Below, in pieces: positions 45,346-53,745 of a stretch of DNA of 64,000 bases; the first letter of the stretch is position 1; each line of letters starts with the position of its first letter. The notes beneath the pieces are model-generated. The model was not told where the DNA came from, did no database searches, and worked only from the letters and a program-made list of their open reading frames with translations. The position numbers and the translations under genes are program-made. Source of the stretch: Brevibacillus antibioticus (GTDB lineage: Bacteria > Bacillota > Bacilli > Brevibacillales > Brevibacillaceae); contig NZ_SZNK01000001.1 in NCBI RefSeq assembly GCF_005217615.1, positions 5,552,001 to 5,616,000 of the forward strand, read 5' to 3'.

Positions 45346-46367
45346 AAAATTTGACCACTTGCTTCTTTACGGATGACGGCACGGTCAAGGCCACAGATCG
45401 AGTGAGCATCAACGTTGGCAAAGGACAGACGGTGTGCTTGGTAGGGGAATCCGGCAGCGGGAAGAGTGTGACGTCACTTGCGGTCATGCGACTGATTGAT
45501 TATGCGGGCGGATTTATTCAGAGTGGGAACGTCATGTTTCACGGTCAGGATCTGGCGGCAAAAGACTTGGATGAAATGATGCACATTCGCGGAAACAAAA
45601 TCGCGATGATCTTCCAAGACCCAATGTCGGCTCTCAATCCGGTGTTTACGGTAGGCGATCAAATTGCGGAGAGCTTGATGCTGCATCAAAATATGGACCA
45701 GATAGATGCGTTTAGAAAAGCGATCGAGATGCTTCGTCTGGTGGGGATCCCGGCGCCGGAAGTACGAGTGAAGCAGTACCCGCACGAAATGTCTGGAGGG
45801 ATGTGCCAACGCGTTGTCATCGCGATGGCCTTGGCCTGCAACCCAGAAATGCTGATAGCAGACGAGCCAACTACTGCTCTTGATGTAACGGTTCAGGCAC
45901 AAATTTTGGATTTGCTCAGACGGCTGCAACAGGAATTGGGCATGTCGATTTTGCTGATCACCCATGACATGGGAGTAGCAGCAGAGATGGCGGATCGTAT
46001 CGCGGTGATGTATGCAGGAACGATTGTGGAGGAAGGAACGGTCGAACGGATATTTGACGAGCCTAGGCATCCTTACACGATTGGCTTGCTGCAGTCCATT
46101 CCCGGATTTGAAGGGGAGCGCGGCAAAGAATTGTACACCATCCAAGGCACCATCCCGAGCATTACCCAATTGCCGACGGGCTGCCGTTTTCACCCGCGTT
46201 GTCCGCATGCGATTGACAAATGCCGAAAAGAGGAACCTATTTTGCGCGAGATTGTCACGGGACAACAAGTGGCTTGCTGGTTGAATGAAGATGTCAGCAA
46301 TCCATTCAGAATAAATCAGCGTGCCAATTCAGTCGCTGGAAGCAAAGCAGAGGTGAACCGCAAATGA
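45321..46367 (+). CDS. Peptide ABC transporter ATP-binding protein (OppD/DppD-like)
   Basis: 348 aa from GTG 45321, within the end of the permease gene. Walker A GESGSGKS, signature MSGGMCQRV and Walker [14 protein letters not shown] are intact, and the switch His is in LLITHDMG. The C-terminal oligopeptide-transporter domain carries [15 protein letters not shown], whose cysteines fit the Fe-S/metal site seen in this subgroup. It powers uptake together with the next gene product. Confidence 0.93.
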   Translation: MERNILEIKNLTTCFFTDDGTVKATDRVSINVGKGQTVCLVGESGSGKSVTSLAVMRLIDYAGGFIQSGNVMFHGQDLAAKDLDEMMHIRGNKIAMIFQDPMSALNPVFTVGDQIAESLMLHQNMDQIDAFRKAIEMLRLVGIPAPEVRVKQYPHEMSGGMCQRVVIAMALACNPEMLIADEPTTALDVTVQAQILDLLRRLQQELGMSILLITHDMGVAAEMADRIAVMYAGTIVEEGTVERIFDEPRHPYTIGLLQSIPGFEGERGKELYTIQGTIPSITQLPTGCRFHPRCPHAIDKCRKEEPILREIVTGQQVACWLNEDVSNPFRINQRANSVAGSKAEVNRK

Positions 46368-47338
46368 ACCAGGAATATTTGATCGAAGCCAACCATATCA
46401 AAAAGTATTTTCCGATTAAGGCCGGCTTGTTGAGCCGTGTCATCGGTCATGTAAAAGCCGTAGATGACGTATCTTTCGGAATTCGCGCAGGGGAGACATT
46501 TGGACTCGTAGGAGAATCCGGCTGCGGGAAGTCGACGCTGGGGCGTGTTGTGCTGAATTTGCAAAGGGCGACGAGCGGAGAAGTGCTGTTTGACGGAACC
46601 AATATCCATCAGGTGAACAGGCAAGAGAATTTGAAGCTGAGACGAGATATGCAAATTATTTTTCAAGACCCGTTTGGTTCGTTGAATCCACGATTTTTGG
46701 TTAGCGATATTATTGGAGAGCCGTTGCGGGTTCATCTGCGTGCGTCTGCAAAGGAAATAGATGAGCGGGTAGTCGAGCTGATGAGTCTGGTGGGACTCGA
46801 TCCTTCGAGACGAAATCGGTATCCGCATGAGTTTTCCGGCGGACAGCGGCAACGGATCGGTATTGCGCGGTCGATTGCACTCTCACCACGGTTTATTGTG
46901 GCGGATGAGGCTGTTTCTGCGCTGGATGTGTCCGTACAGTCACAGGTTTTGAACCTGATGATGAAATTACAAAAAGAGATGGGGCTGACCTATCTATTTA
47001 TCGCGCATGGTCTGAATGTGGTACGCCATATTTCTGATCGGGTAGGCGTGATGTACTTGGGGAAAATGGTGGAGATTGCACGAACGGATGACTTGTTTGC
47101 ACAGCCACTGCATCCGTATACGGCGGCATTGTTGTCGGCGATTCCAAAGCCTACTCCGCATCGGCGACAAGAGAGGATTGTCCTGCAAGGGGATGTACCA
47201 TCTCCGGCCAATCCTCCGTCAGGTTGTCGTTTTCATCCTCGTTGTCCAATGGCACAGGAGAGATGCAGCAAGGAGATTCCCGAGCTCATAGAGGTTGGGC
47301 AGGATCGGCAGGTCGCGTGTCATTTCCCTTTAGCATAG
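46364..47338 (+). CDS. Peptide ABC transporter ATP-binding protein (OppF/DppF-like)
   Basis: 324 aa, overlapping the previous gene by ATGA. Walker [10 protein letters not shown], signature [10 protein letters not shown], Walker [14 protein letters not shown], and [10 protein letters not shown] in place of the usual LFISHDL (the residue after the switch His is Gly rather than Asp). The C-terminal [15 protein letters not shown] motif is present. It is the second ATPase of the five-gene transporter; a terminator follows. Confidence 0.93.
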   Translation: MNQEYLIEANHIKKYFPIKAGLLSRVIGHVKAVDDVSFGIRAGETFGLVGESGCGKSTLGRVVLNLQRATSGEVLFDGTNIHQVNRQENLKLRRDMQIIFQDPFGSLNPRFLVSDIIGEPLRVHLRASAKEIDERVVELMSLVGLDPSRRNRYPHEFSGGQRQRIGIARSIALSPRFIVADEAVSALDVSVQSQVLNLMMKLQKEMGLTYLFIAHGLNVVRHISDRVGVMYLGKMVEIARTDDLFAQPLHPYTAALLSAIPKPTPHRRQERIVLQGDVPSPANPPSGCRFHPRCPMAQERCSKEIPELIEVGQDRQVACHFPLA

Positions 47339-47353
47339 AGAGAGAAAGAGAAA

Positions 47354-47380
47354 GAGCCACCTAGGATGGGTGGCTTCTTC
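47354..47380 (+). terminator. Terminator of the peptide transporter operon
   Basis: GAGCCACC and GGGTGGCTTC form a stem around TAGGAT, followed by TTCTTCT, 15 nt after the last stop. Confidence 0.7.
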
Positions 47381-47593
47381 TATTCTCAAAACACGGTTAT
47401 CCCCCTGAAAATCATAAATAGAACTCGTCCCATTGTTCTGATGTATTTGATATATAATTTTACAAAATTTACATATATATCTAGACAAAGGTGGATTCGC
47501 TTTGGTACATATAAATCAGAGTTGCCGGATTGTATCGGAATGGGGGATATCTTCGCTGTGACTATATTAGGCTATGAACGGGAGGTTGCATGC

Positions 47594-48664
47594 ATGGTGC
47601 AACATAAAGGGAAATGGATGATCACCATTGCGATGGCAGTATGTCTGATTGTGGTTCTTGGCTTTGGCAATCAACAAACAATGGCGACTGCGCCAACTAA
47701 AAAACCAGTGATAAACGTTTTTGGCAGCGATCCTGTGAATATCAATTCATACCGAAGCTTTGTCGCCGTTCAAGGAGAGTGGATTTTTTATAACAACGAT
47801 GGTTTATACAAAATCAAACAGGATGGAAGCTCTCTTCAAAAGTTGAGCAGTGATTGGGCCCATAATCTGAATGTGGTAGGTGACTGGATTTACTATACGC
47901 GGAATAAGCCCGTGAAAGAATTCTATCAGCTTGAGATGTCCCCTTATGAGATTGGCTATACGTATGAAGATGTGATGGAGCTCATGAAAATCAAGACAGA
48001 TGGCAGTTCGAAAACAGTTATCAAGAGCAGTAGTCCTGCGGAAGATGACCCCGATAACGTACTTAGATTGTATGTAGTGGGAGATATCATTTATTACGCG
48101 GATAATAAAAGTCATTTGTACAGAATGGACACGAACGGCAAAAATCAAAAGAAGCTACTTGATCGGTTTGAGGAAGTTTATTTCTATCAAGATTGGATTT
48201 TTTACACCACTGAGAATCGTCAACTATACAAAATGAAGCGGAATGGAACGCAGAAAAAGCTCGTAAGCAAAGACAAAGAACTGACCCTTGTGGGTCTGTC
48301 TGGCGATTTCATTTACTATACAAAATGGGTAGACCATGGGGTCGTCGATGTTTATAAAATAGGATTGCAGGATGGGAAGACTGCTCTAGTCAAGAAAGGG
48401 TTGCCACCAGCAGAGAATCCGATCATTATAGCTGGGAAGAATCTATACTACATCTCAGAAATAAACGGCGAAGAAATGGTAGGCCGAATGAATATGACGG
48501 ACGGCAAGACAACCCCACTGTCTCCATTGGGTTTACAGCTAAACATCGGGGGAGATTTCATCTTTTTTTACGACTATCAAACTTCCGATCATGATAAAAA
48601 AGAACTATTCAAAGTAAAGATAGGCGAAAACAAAGTGGAAAAGGTAACCCCAAAGGCGAAGTAA
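47594..48664 (+). CDS. Secreted DUF5050-like beta-propeller-type protein
   Basis: 356 aa from ATG 47594 (MVQHKGKW), with GGGAGG 8 nt upstream; the longer open frame before it has no RBS. A signal peptide runs through IAMAVCLIVVLGFGNQQ and is likely cut near MATA. The rest is built of repeats of the type [WD]-x-[IF]-[IF]-Y-Y-x and LYKIKxDGSxxxKL, about five to six copies (for example EWIFYNNDGLYKIKQDGS, DWIYYTRNK, DIIYYADNKSHLYRMDTNG). This is the pattern of DUF5050/TolB-like propellers in Bacillota. No catalytic motif was seen. It stands alone, with terminators on both sides. Confidence 0.75.
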   Translation: MVQHKGKWMITIAMAVCLIVVLGFGNQQTMATAPTKKPVINVFGSDPVNINSYRSFVAVQGEWIFYNNDGLYKIKQDGSSLQKLSSDWAHNLNVVGDWIYYTRNKPVKEFYQLEMSPYEIGYTYEDVMELMKIKTDGSSKTVIKSSSPAEDDPDNVLRLYVVGDIIYYADNKSHLYRMDTNGKNQKKLLDRFEEVYFYQDWIFYTTENRQLYKMKRNGTQKKLVSKDKELTLVGLSGDFIYYTKWVDHGVVDVYKIGLQDGKTALVKKGLPPAENPIIIAGKNLYYISEINGEEMVGRMNMTDGKTTPLSPLGLQLNIGGDFIFFYDYQTSDHDKKELFKVKIGENKVEKVTPKAK

Positions 48665-48669
48665 GGATA

Positions 48670-48700
48670 AGAGCCACCCCAAGGCGGGTGGCTCTATTGT
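48670..48700 (+). terminator. Terminator after the DUF5050-like gene
   Basis: Perfect 10-bp stem AGAGCCACCC / GGGTGGCTCT, then ATTGTT. Confidence 0.8.
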
Positions 48701-48793
48701 TATGGGCTAATTCCTCGAGCATTCAACTGAAGCCAAACAAGAAAGTAGAAGCGATGAGCGCACTAAACGGGCAGCCTGACGATCACCCACGAA

Positions 48794-48949
48794 TCAATGG
48801 CAAAGTACCGACTGTCGCCGAAATGGGTTAACACCAATCCACACGAATAACAAAATCAACAACACGAGCATATACTGATACGGTATCTTCACTTTCTTCT
48901 CGAGACCGCCATTTAGCTTGAAGGCGAGAACGCCGAGTGTGATACTGAC
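48794..48949 (-). pseudogene. Relic of a membrane protein gene (fragment)
   Basis: On the minus strand a frame without a start reads VSITLGVLAFKLNGG, then charged residues, then a clear hydrophobic segment (YMLVLLILLFVWIGVN) and a stop. This looks like the decayed end of a membrane protein. The rest of 48701-49220 holds no gene I can support. The identity of the parent gene is not recognisable. Confidence 0.35.
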
Positions 48950-49220
48950 TTATTCAAGGTAGGGCAAGTCTACTTGATCTATCGAAAATGCGCGCTATGA
49001 CTAACTCCTTTTCGCTTGGATTATCCTTTATTATGGCAAGGAGTGTGGATGTCAATTGTGCCAATGGGAGCAACATTGTCTGTAACAAAACCGTCACTAA
49101 CAGTGGAAAAGCAGCACCTAGAAGAGGGGTCTAAACAAAATTAGAACGGCATAAGGTAAGGGGTATTACCTAGACGGATGAAGGTCATAATGAGCATTTC
49201 GTGTTTGATAGAGGTGAAAA

Positions 49221-49427
49221 ATGGGCAGACCAATAAGGGAGCGTTTCGTTACGAAGTACACCCAGTATACCGATAGGGGGAATGCGGAATTGTTGAGTTC
49301 ATTTAAACCGCTAAAGAGAATCGAAGAAAACAGCAAGATTGTACAGCAGACGATACAGTACATAGGCAATCAAAAAGTCAGTACGATAACGATAGAAACG
49401 CCGAAAAAACTACCTAAATGTAGGTAG
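49221..49427 (+). CDS. Hypothetical 68-aa protein
   Basis: ATG 49221 has GAGGTG upstream at suitable spacing. The product is basic (MGRPIRERFVTKYTQY at the start) with a central helical stretch (SSFKPLKRIEENSKIVQQTI) and a KLPKCR end. No family is recognised. Its stop codon lies inside the terminator stem that became the insertion target, so the insertion did not change the protein but separated the stem from its T-run. Real but unknown, or a gene relic. Confidence 0.45.
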   Translation: MGRPIRERFVTKYTQYTDRGNAELLSSFKPLKRIEENSKIVQQTIQYIGNQKVSTITIETPKKLPKCR

Positions 49428-49428
49428 T
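49409..49428. repeat. Insertion target copy 1 (20 bp, terminator stem-loop)
   Basis: ACTACCTAAATGTAGGTAGT, an 8-bp perfect stem with AATG loop, preceded by AAAAA. It abuts the left end of IS copy 1. The same 20 bp occur between the two IS copies and after the second. Confidence 0.9.
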
Positions 49429-49510
49429 CAGACTGAAGAGAAACCCCCTTTTGGGGATTTCTTTTTGGTATTGTTCCAGCACGAAGTGCTGAAAAAAGGA
49501 TAGCCTTCAC

Positions 49511-50299
49511 CTAACTTGCTTTCGCTAGGTGTAGTGCTATCCTTTTAATGTTTTGTACTGTTGCTGTCATCAATACCTGCTCTTGGACATTTTCACGTCC
49601 GCGTAACCTACAATAGCGAAGCCCATGCAGTTCTTTAGCATCTGCAAAGCTTCGCTCTATGGTTTGGTATCTTAATCTATATAAATATTTCCCCGATTTA
49701 CTTAAACGGTTCTGTCGAACCCATTCCTTACTCTCTTCCCAAACGTGCCTACTTATCACCTTTTGGTGATTTTTAGATCGGGTACACTCAGAAAGCCTTG
49801 GACAAGTTTTACATATTTCTTTATTGGACTTATACATCCTGTATCCGTTTCGATCGGTAGTCGAATAAGTAAGCGTATGTTTTTGAGGACATGTGTACAC
49901 ATCGCACTCCAGATCATATTTAAAGCGCCATTTAGCAAAAAGACCTTTAACAGGTGTAAAGGCACGATGACCGATGACAGCAAATACATTTATATCGTGA
50001 AGTGCCTTGCAGATTGGAGTAGTTAAATAACCAGCATCTAATGCAATAGCTTCAATTGTATCCTTAAACCCAAACTTCTCGATTTGGAGATTCAGCCTAT
50101 CTATGTAAGGAACGGAATCATGGACATTGCCAGCAGTGACATGGACATCGGTAATAATATTGTACTTATGATCGACAGTCCGGTGATCGAGATAGAAAAA
50201 GCCTTCGGGCTTGCTGTCTCGAACCATGTAGCCACTTTCCGGATCAGTGGTACTCACCTTGATTTCCTTTTCTTCCTTCACACCCTCTCTAGGCTTCAA
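49511..50299 (-). CDS. IS1182-family transposase, C-terminal frame (copy 1)
   Basis: 262 aa, overlapping the upstream frame by 4 nt. It contains the rest of the DDE core (STTDPESGYMVRDSKPEGFF, YLDHRTVDHKYNIITDVHVT, ALDAGYLT), the zinc-like CKTCPRLSEC segment and the C-terminal YRLRYQTIERSFADAKELHG, which has the catalytic Glu. It would be fused to the N-terminal frame by -1 frameshifting, or is severed by a one-base deletion in the A-run. Confidence 0.85.
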   Translation of the reverse strand: MKPREGVKEEKEIKVSTTDPESGYMVRDSKPEGFFYLDHRTVDHKYNIITDVHVTAGNVHDSVPYIDRLNLQIEKFGFKDTIEAIALDAGYLTTPICKALHDINVFAVIGHRAFTPVKGLFAKWRFKYDLECDVYTCPQKHTLTYSTTDRNGYRMYKSNKEICKTCPRLSECTRSKNHQKVISRHVWEESKEWVRQNRLSKSGKYLYRLRYQTIERSFADAKELHGLRYCRLRGRENVQEQVLMTATVQNIKRIALHLAKAS

Positions 50300-50871
50300 T
50301 CCTTTTTTCCATGTACCTCACGGTCTTCATTAATTGCTACCTCTAAATCTTTGAGATAGGCACGACTCGATTTCTCGATGACATGCTTCTTAAATTTTCG
50401 TTTATTCGCATTTGCTTTAAGATGCGTGGAATCACTTATCAATACACGTCCAGCGACCATTCGATGCTGAATCGCCAAGCGCACAATTTCATCAAAAATC
50501 TCCTGAAAAACATTTGTATTTTTAAAACGGGTTCGACGATTCCAACTGATTGTTGTGTGATCTGGAACTCGATCTGTTAAAGAAAGGCCAAGAAACCAAC
50601 GATAGGCGATGTTAGTCTGGATTTCTTTTTCGAGCTGCCTCTCTGAGCGGATACCGTAAAGGTATCCAATGAAAATCATTTTAAATAAAACAATAGGATC
50701 AATCGAAGGTCTACCGTTATCCTCGCAATAATATTGACGTACTTTTTCTCGGATGAAGGAGAAATCTATATGTTTCTGGATGACCCTTAATAAATGGTCC
50801 TCTGGGACCAATTCATCAAGGCACACAAATTCGTAATGCATTTGCGGATTTTTATCATTCGAGGTAAGCAC
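50296..50871 (-). CDS. IS1182-family transposase, N-terminal frame (copy 1)
   Basis: 191 aa from GTG 50871, with AGGTGA just upstream (an earlier GTG at 50880 lies within that RBS). It contains the N-terminal DUF772-like domain (LDELVPEDHLLRVIQKHIDF, GRPSIDPIVLFKMIFIGYLYG, RSERQLEKEI) and the first part of the catalytic core (VPDHTTISWNRR, ISDSTHLKANANK). It stops after HGKKD, where A-AAA-AAG (plus strand 50302-50308) would allow a -1 shift into the downstream frame. Confidence 0.85.
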   Translation of the reverse strand: MLTSNDKNPQMHYEFVCLDELVPEDHLLRVIQKHIDFSFIREKVRQYYCEDNGRPSIDPIVLFKMIFIGYLYGIRSERQLEKEIQTNIAYRWFLGLSLTDRVPDHTTISWNRRTRFKNTNVFQEIFDEIVRLAIQHRMVAGRVLISDSTHLKANANKRKFKKHVIEKSSRAYLKDLEVAINEDREVHGKKD

Positions 50872-50979
50872 AATTATCACCTACTATAAAATGTAATTAT
50901 AAGAATTATAACAAATTAACGCGGTGTCGCCTTAAAATTAAGTAAAATAAAAATGGCTGTCGACTTTCTCGACAGCCTG

Positions 50980-50999
50980 ACTACCTAAATGTAGGTAGT
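50980..50999. repeat. Insertion target copy 2 (20 bp, between the two IS)
   Basis: The same 20 bp, ACTACCTAAATGTAGGTAGT, shared as the right flank of copy 1 and left flank of copy 2. Confidence 0.9.
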
Positions 51000-51081
51000 C
51001 AGACTGAAGAGAAACCCCCTTTTGGGGATTTCTTTTTGGTATTGTTCCAGCACGAAGTGCTGAAAAAAGGATAGCCTTCAC

Positions 51082-51870
51082 CTAACTTGCTTTCGCTAGG
51101 TGTAGTGCTATCCTTTTAATGTTTTGTACTGTTGCTGTCATCAATACCTGCTCTTGGACATTTTCACGTCCGCGTAACCTACAATAGCGAAGCCCATGCA
51201 GTTCTTTAGCATCTGCAAAGCTTCGCTCTATGGTTTGGTATCTTAATCTATATAAATATTTCCCCGATTTACTTAAACGGTTCTGTCGAACCCATTCCTT
51301 ACTCTCTTCCCAAACGTGCCTACTTATCACCTTTTGGTGATTTTTAGATCGGGTACACTCAGAAAGCCTTGGACAAGTTTTACATATTTCTTTATTGGAC
51401 TTATACATCCTGTATCCGTTTCGATCGGTAGTCGAATAAGTAAGCGTATGTTTTTGAGGACATGTGTACACATCGCACTCCAGATCATATTTAAAGCGCC
51501 ATTTAGCAAAAAGACCTTTAACAGGTGTAAAGGCACGATGACCGATGACAGCAAATACATTTATATCGTGAAGTGCCTTGCAGATTGGAGTAGTTAAATA
51601 ACCAGCATCTAATGCAATAGCTTCAATTGTATCCTTAAACCCAAACTTCTCGATTTGGAGATTCAGCCTATCTATGTAAGGAACGGAATCATGGACATTG
51701 CCAGCAGTGACATGGACATCGGTAATAATATTGTACTTATGATCGACAGTCCGGTGATCGAGATAGAAAAAGCCTTCGGGCTTGCTGTCTCGAACCATGT
51801 AGCCACTTTCCGGATCAGTGGTACTCACCTTGATTTCCTTTTCTTCCTTCACACCCTCTCTAGGCTTCAA
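51082..51870 (-). CDS. IS1182-family transposase, C-terminal frame (copy 2)
   Basis: Identical in sequence to the copy-1 C-terminal frame, with the same 4-nt overlap to its N-terminal partner. Confidence 0.85.
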   Translation of the reverse strand: MKPREGVKEEKEIKVSTTDPESGYMVRDSKPEGFFYLDHRTVDHKYNIITDVHVTAGNVHDSVPYIDRLNLQIEKFGFKDTIEAIALDAGYLTTPICKALHDINVFAVIGHRAFTPVKGLFAKWRFKYDLECDVYTCPQKHTLTYSTTDRNGYRMYKSNKEICKTCPRLSECTRSKNHQKVISRHVWEESKEWVRQNRLSKSGKYLYRLRYQTIERSFADAKELHGLRYCRLRGRENVQEQVLMTATVQNIKRIALHLAKAS

Positions 51871-52442
51871 TCCTTTTTTCCATGTACCTCACGGTCTTCA
51901 TTAATTGCTACCTCTAAATCTTTGAGATAGGCACGACTCGATTTCTCGATGACATGCTTCTTAAATTTTCGTTTATTCGCATTTGCTTTAAGATGCGTGG
52001 AATCACTTATCAATACACGTCCAGCGACCATTCGATGCTGAATCGCCAAGCGCACAATTTCATCAAAAATCTCCTGAAAAACATTTGTATTTTTAAAACG
52101 GGTTCGACGATTCCAACTGATTGTTGTGTGATCTGGAACTCGATCTGTTAAAGAAAGGCCAAGAAACCAACGATAGGCGATGTTAGTCTGGATTTCTTTT
52201 TCGAGCTGCCTCTCTGAGCGGATACCGTAAAGGTATCCAATGAAAATCATTTTAAATAAAACAATAGGATCAATCGAAGGTCTACCGTTATCCTCGCAAT
52301 AATATTGACGTACTTTTTCTCGGATGAAGGAGAAATCTATATGTTTCTGGATGACCCTTAATAAATGGTCCTCTGGGACCAATTCATCAAGGCACACAAA
52401 TTCGTAATGCATTTGCGGATTTTTATCATTCGAGGTAAGCAC
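51867..52442 (-). CDS. IS1182-family transposase, N-terminal frame (copy 2)
   Basis: Identical in sequence to the copy-1 N-terminal frame, including the A-AAA-AAG heptamer at plus-strand 51873-51879. Confidence 0.85.
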   Translation of the reverse strand: MLTSNDKNPQMHYEFVCLDELVPEDHLLRVIQKHIDFSFIREKVRQYYCEDNGRPSIDPIVLFKMIFIGYLYGIRSERQLEKEIQTNIAYRWFLGLSLTDRVPDHTTISWNRRTRFKNTNVFQEIFDEIVRLAIQHRMVAGRVLISDSTHLKANANKRKFKKHVIEKSSRAYLKDLEVAINEDREVHGKKD

Positions 52443-52550
52443 AATTATCACCTACTATAAAATGTAATTATAAGAATTATAACAAATTAACGCGGTGTCG
52501 CCTTAAAATTAAGTAAAATAAAAATGGCTGTCGACTTTCTCGACAGCCTG

Positions 52551-52570
52551 ACTACCTAAATGTAGGTAGT
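52551..52570. repeat. Insertion target copy 3 (20 bp, with its T-run)
   Basis: Third copy of ACTACCTAAATGTAGGTAGT, here followed by TTTTT. Joining left copy 1 flank (AAAAA) with this right flank restores a complete bidirectional terminator as the ancestral site. Confidence 0.88.
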
Positions 52571-52580
52571 TTTTTCCTAT

Positions 52581-52608
52581 TTGTAGAATCTAAATAAAAT
52601 GTTAAAAT
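52581..52608 (+). promoter_or_regulatory. Possible promoter of the two-gene unit
   Basis: TTGTAG (52581-52586) and TAAAAT (52603-52608) with a 16-nt spacer lie 35 nt before the start of the next gene, just right of the IS pair. Confidence 0.4.
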
Positions 52609-52642
52609 AATGTAAAACTTTACCAGAAGGAGAGGGTTACAG

Positions 52643-53473
52643 GTGCTAAAGAATCTCGTGCAGAGCCATGTAAAGATTGTTTTTTCTGTTCTTGGCATCT
52701 TGTCCGTTCTGGTCTCATGGCTCGTATTTGAATTGTTAAAAGGTTTGCTGCCAGATTTGATAGCAGTCATACATAAGTGGATGTTTCAACCGATCGAATG
52801 GCTATTTATCCTGGCACCGCCACATGAGGAAAACAAACTAGCATCATTAGGCTCTGTTCTAGGCTTATCTATCTTGTATTCCGCTATGTTGGCAGGAATG
52901 GTATTCATCGTTTTGTTCATCTGCAACAAGATTGGAGGGAACGAGATCGAGTTCCAGATGGAAGTGAAGTATTGTGAGAAAGAATTGGCCAATGCCATTT
53001 ACAGCTTGGATGGAAGTGGTCAATCATCCGCTATTATTAATGCGAATGCGATCACGTTTATGAAGGCATTTGAAATGGAAGTAAAGACGATTTATGGATT
53101 GAAACCGGACGAGCTATGCTGTTATTGGATCGTACCTACGAATAATGACAAGCAGTTTGAAGTGTTTTACTTAACCGAGTTGAAAGATTTTGACACAGTG
53201 CGTACGCTACTACTGTCATCCATGCTTCAAGAGGATTGCAGAATTGCGGATAAACAGGTAAAGGGACGTATTCAAAACACGGACATTGAACAATTTGCGA
53301 TTGTAAAAAACTTCGGAAAGTTCAGACTTGGTTTTGCGGTCGCTGTTTACAAGAATGACACATTTACTCCCGAAAATATGCAGGAGTTCGAGCGGTTGAC
53401 AACGTATATGTTACTATTGGGATTTGTTACCAAGTTTGTGAATAAGGTCAAAACCTTAAAGAGAGCTAGTTAG
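52643..53473 (+). CDS. Membrane protein with two helices and a cytoplasmic GAF-like region
   Basis: 276 aa from GTG 52643; AGAAGGAGAGG lies upstream. Two hydrophobic helices, about residues 12-34 (VFSVLGILSVLVSWLVFELL) and 70-93 (VLGLSILYSAMLAGMVFIVL), are followed by about 180 soluble residues. The soluble part has an alternating helix/strand pattern (AITFMKAFEMEVKTIYGL, CCYWIVPTNND, FEVFYLTELK, RLGFAVAVYK, then a long C-terminal helix) that resembles a GAF-type sensory fold; this is a weak structural impression. No enzymatic domain follows. It forms a unit with the 60-aa gene 12 nt downstream. Confidence 0.65.
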   Translation: MLKNLVQSHVKIVFSVLGILSVLVSWLVFELLKGLLPDLIAVIHKWMFQPIEWLFILAPPHEENKLASLGSVLGLSILYSAMLAGMVFIVLFICNKIGGNEIEFQMEVKYCEKELANAIYSLDGSGQSSAIINANAITFMKAFEMEVKTIYGLKPDELCCYWIVPTNNDKQFEVFYLTELKDFDTVRTLLLSSMLQEDCRIADKQVKGRIQNTDIEQFAIVKNFGKFRLGFAVAVYKNDTFTPENMQEFERLTTYMLLLGFVTKFVNKVKTLKRAS

Positions 53474-53485
53474 GAGTGGGATACG

Positions 53486-53668
53486 ATGAAATTAGCTGAG
53501 TTCTTCGCGAAAAGAGGCAACGAAACTGCTGTTTACTCAAAAAATCTCTCTTCCAAGAAGAAGATTCCCAACAGCAAATTTACTCCTGGCTTTGCTAGCT
53601 TAAAAGAGATTGTAGATGAGCATAGTCCGAATGAGCGACATGATAATAAAGCGGTTGGAGGAAAATAA
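53486..53668 (+). CDS. Small hypothetical protein (60 aa)
   Basis: ATG 53486 lies 12 nt after the stop of the membrane protein, with GGAGTGGG as RBS, and ends at a terminator, so it is probably co-transcribed with it. The product is polar and basic (MKLAEFFAKRGNETAVYSKN, SSKKKIPNSKF) with a helix-prone middle (FASLKEIVDEHS) and no membrane segment. No family is recognised. Confidence 0.55.
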   Translation: MKLAEFFAKRGNETAVYSKNLSSKKKIPNSKFTPGFASLKEIVDEHSPNERHDNKAVGGK

Positions 53669-53698
53669 CACTGCCTGTGCGCAGTGTTATTTTTTTCT
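53667..53698 (+). terminator. Terminator of the two-gene unit
   Basis: AACACTGC / GCAGTGTT stem with a 6-nt loop, then ATTTTTTTC. Confidence 0.88.
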
Positions 53699-53720
53699 TC
53701 GAGGTACTGGGAATAGAGGA

Positions 53721-53745
53721 AAAGCCACCTGATGAGGGTGGCTTT
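53721..53745 (-). terminator. Terminator of the minus-strand MFS gene
   Basis: Stem AAAGCCACC / GGTGGCTTT (9 bp, 7-nt loop) beginning at the MFS stop codon. Read on the minus strand it continues TTTTCC. Confidence 0.7.

Larger units (their letters stand above)
49429..50979 (-). mobile_element. IS1182-like insertion sequence, copy 1
   Basis: 1551 bp, bounded on both sides by the 20-bp target. The ends are imperfect inverted repeats: CAGACTGAAGAGAAA at the left against CAGGCTGTCGAGAAA read inward from the right (12 of 15 identical). It encodes a DDE transposase in two overlapping frames on the minus strand. Hairpins lie just inside both ends: CCCC-CTTTT-GGGG near 49444-49456, and GGCTGTCGA-CTTTC-TCGACAGCC at 50955-50977. 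It appears identical to copy 2. Confidence 0.88.
51000..52550 (-). mobile_element. IS1182-like insertion sequence, copy 2
   Basis: 1551 bp, the same orientation as copy 1 with a 1571-bp period (element plus 20-bp target). The predicted products of both copies are identical, so the second copy is recent. The two elements are separated by a single target copy and carry no passenger gene. Confidence 0.88.

Noticed and set aside
49745..51930. Plus-strand frames opposite the transposase genes
   Set aside because: They repeat exactly in both IS copies and are antisense shadows without RBSs.
49429..52550. IS pair as a composite transposon
   Set aside because: Only the 20-bp target lies between the copies; there is no cargo.
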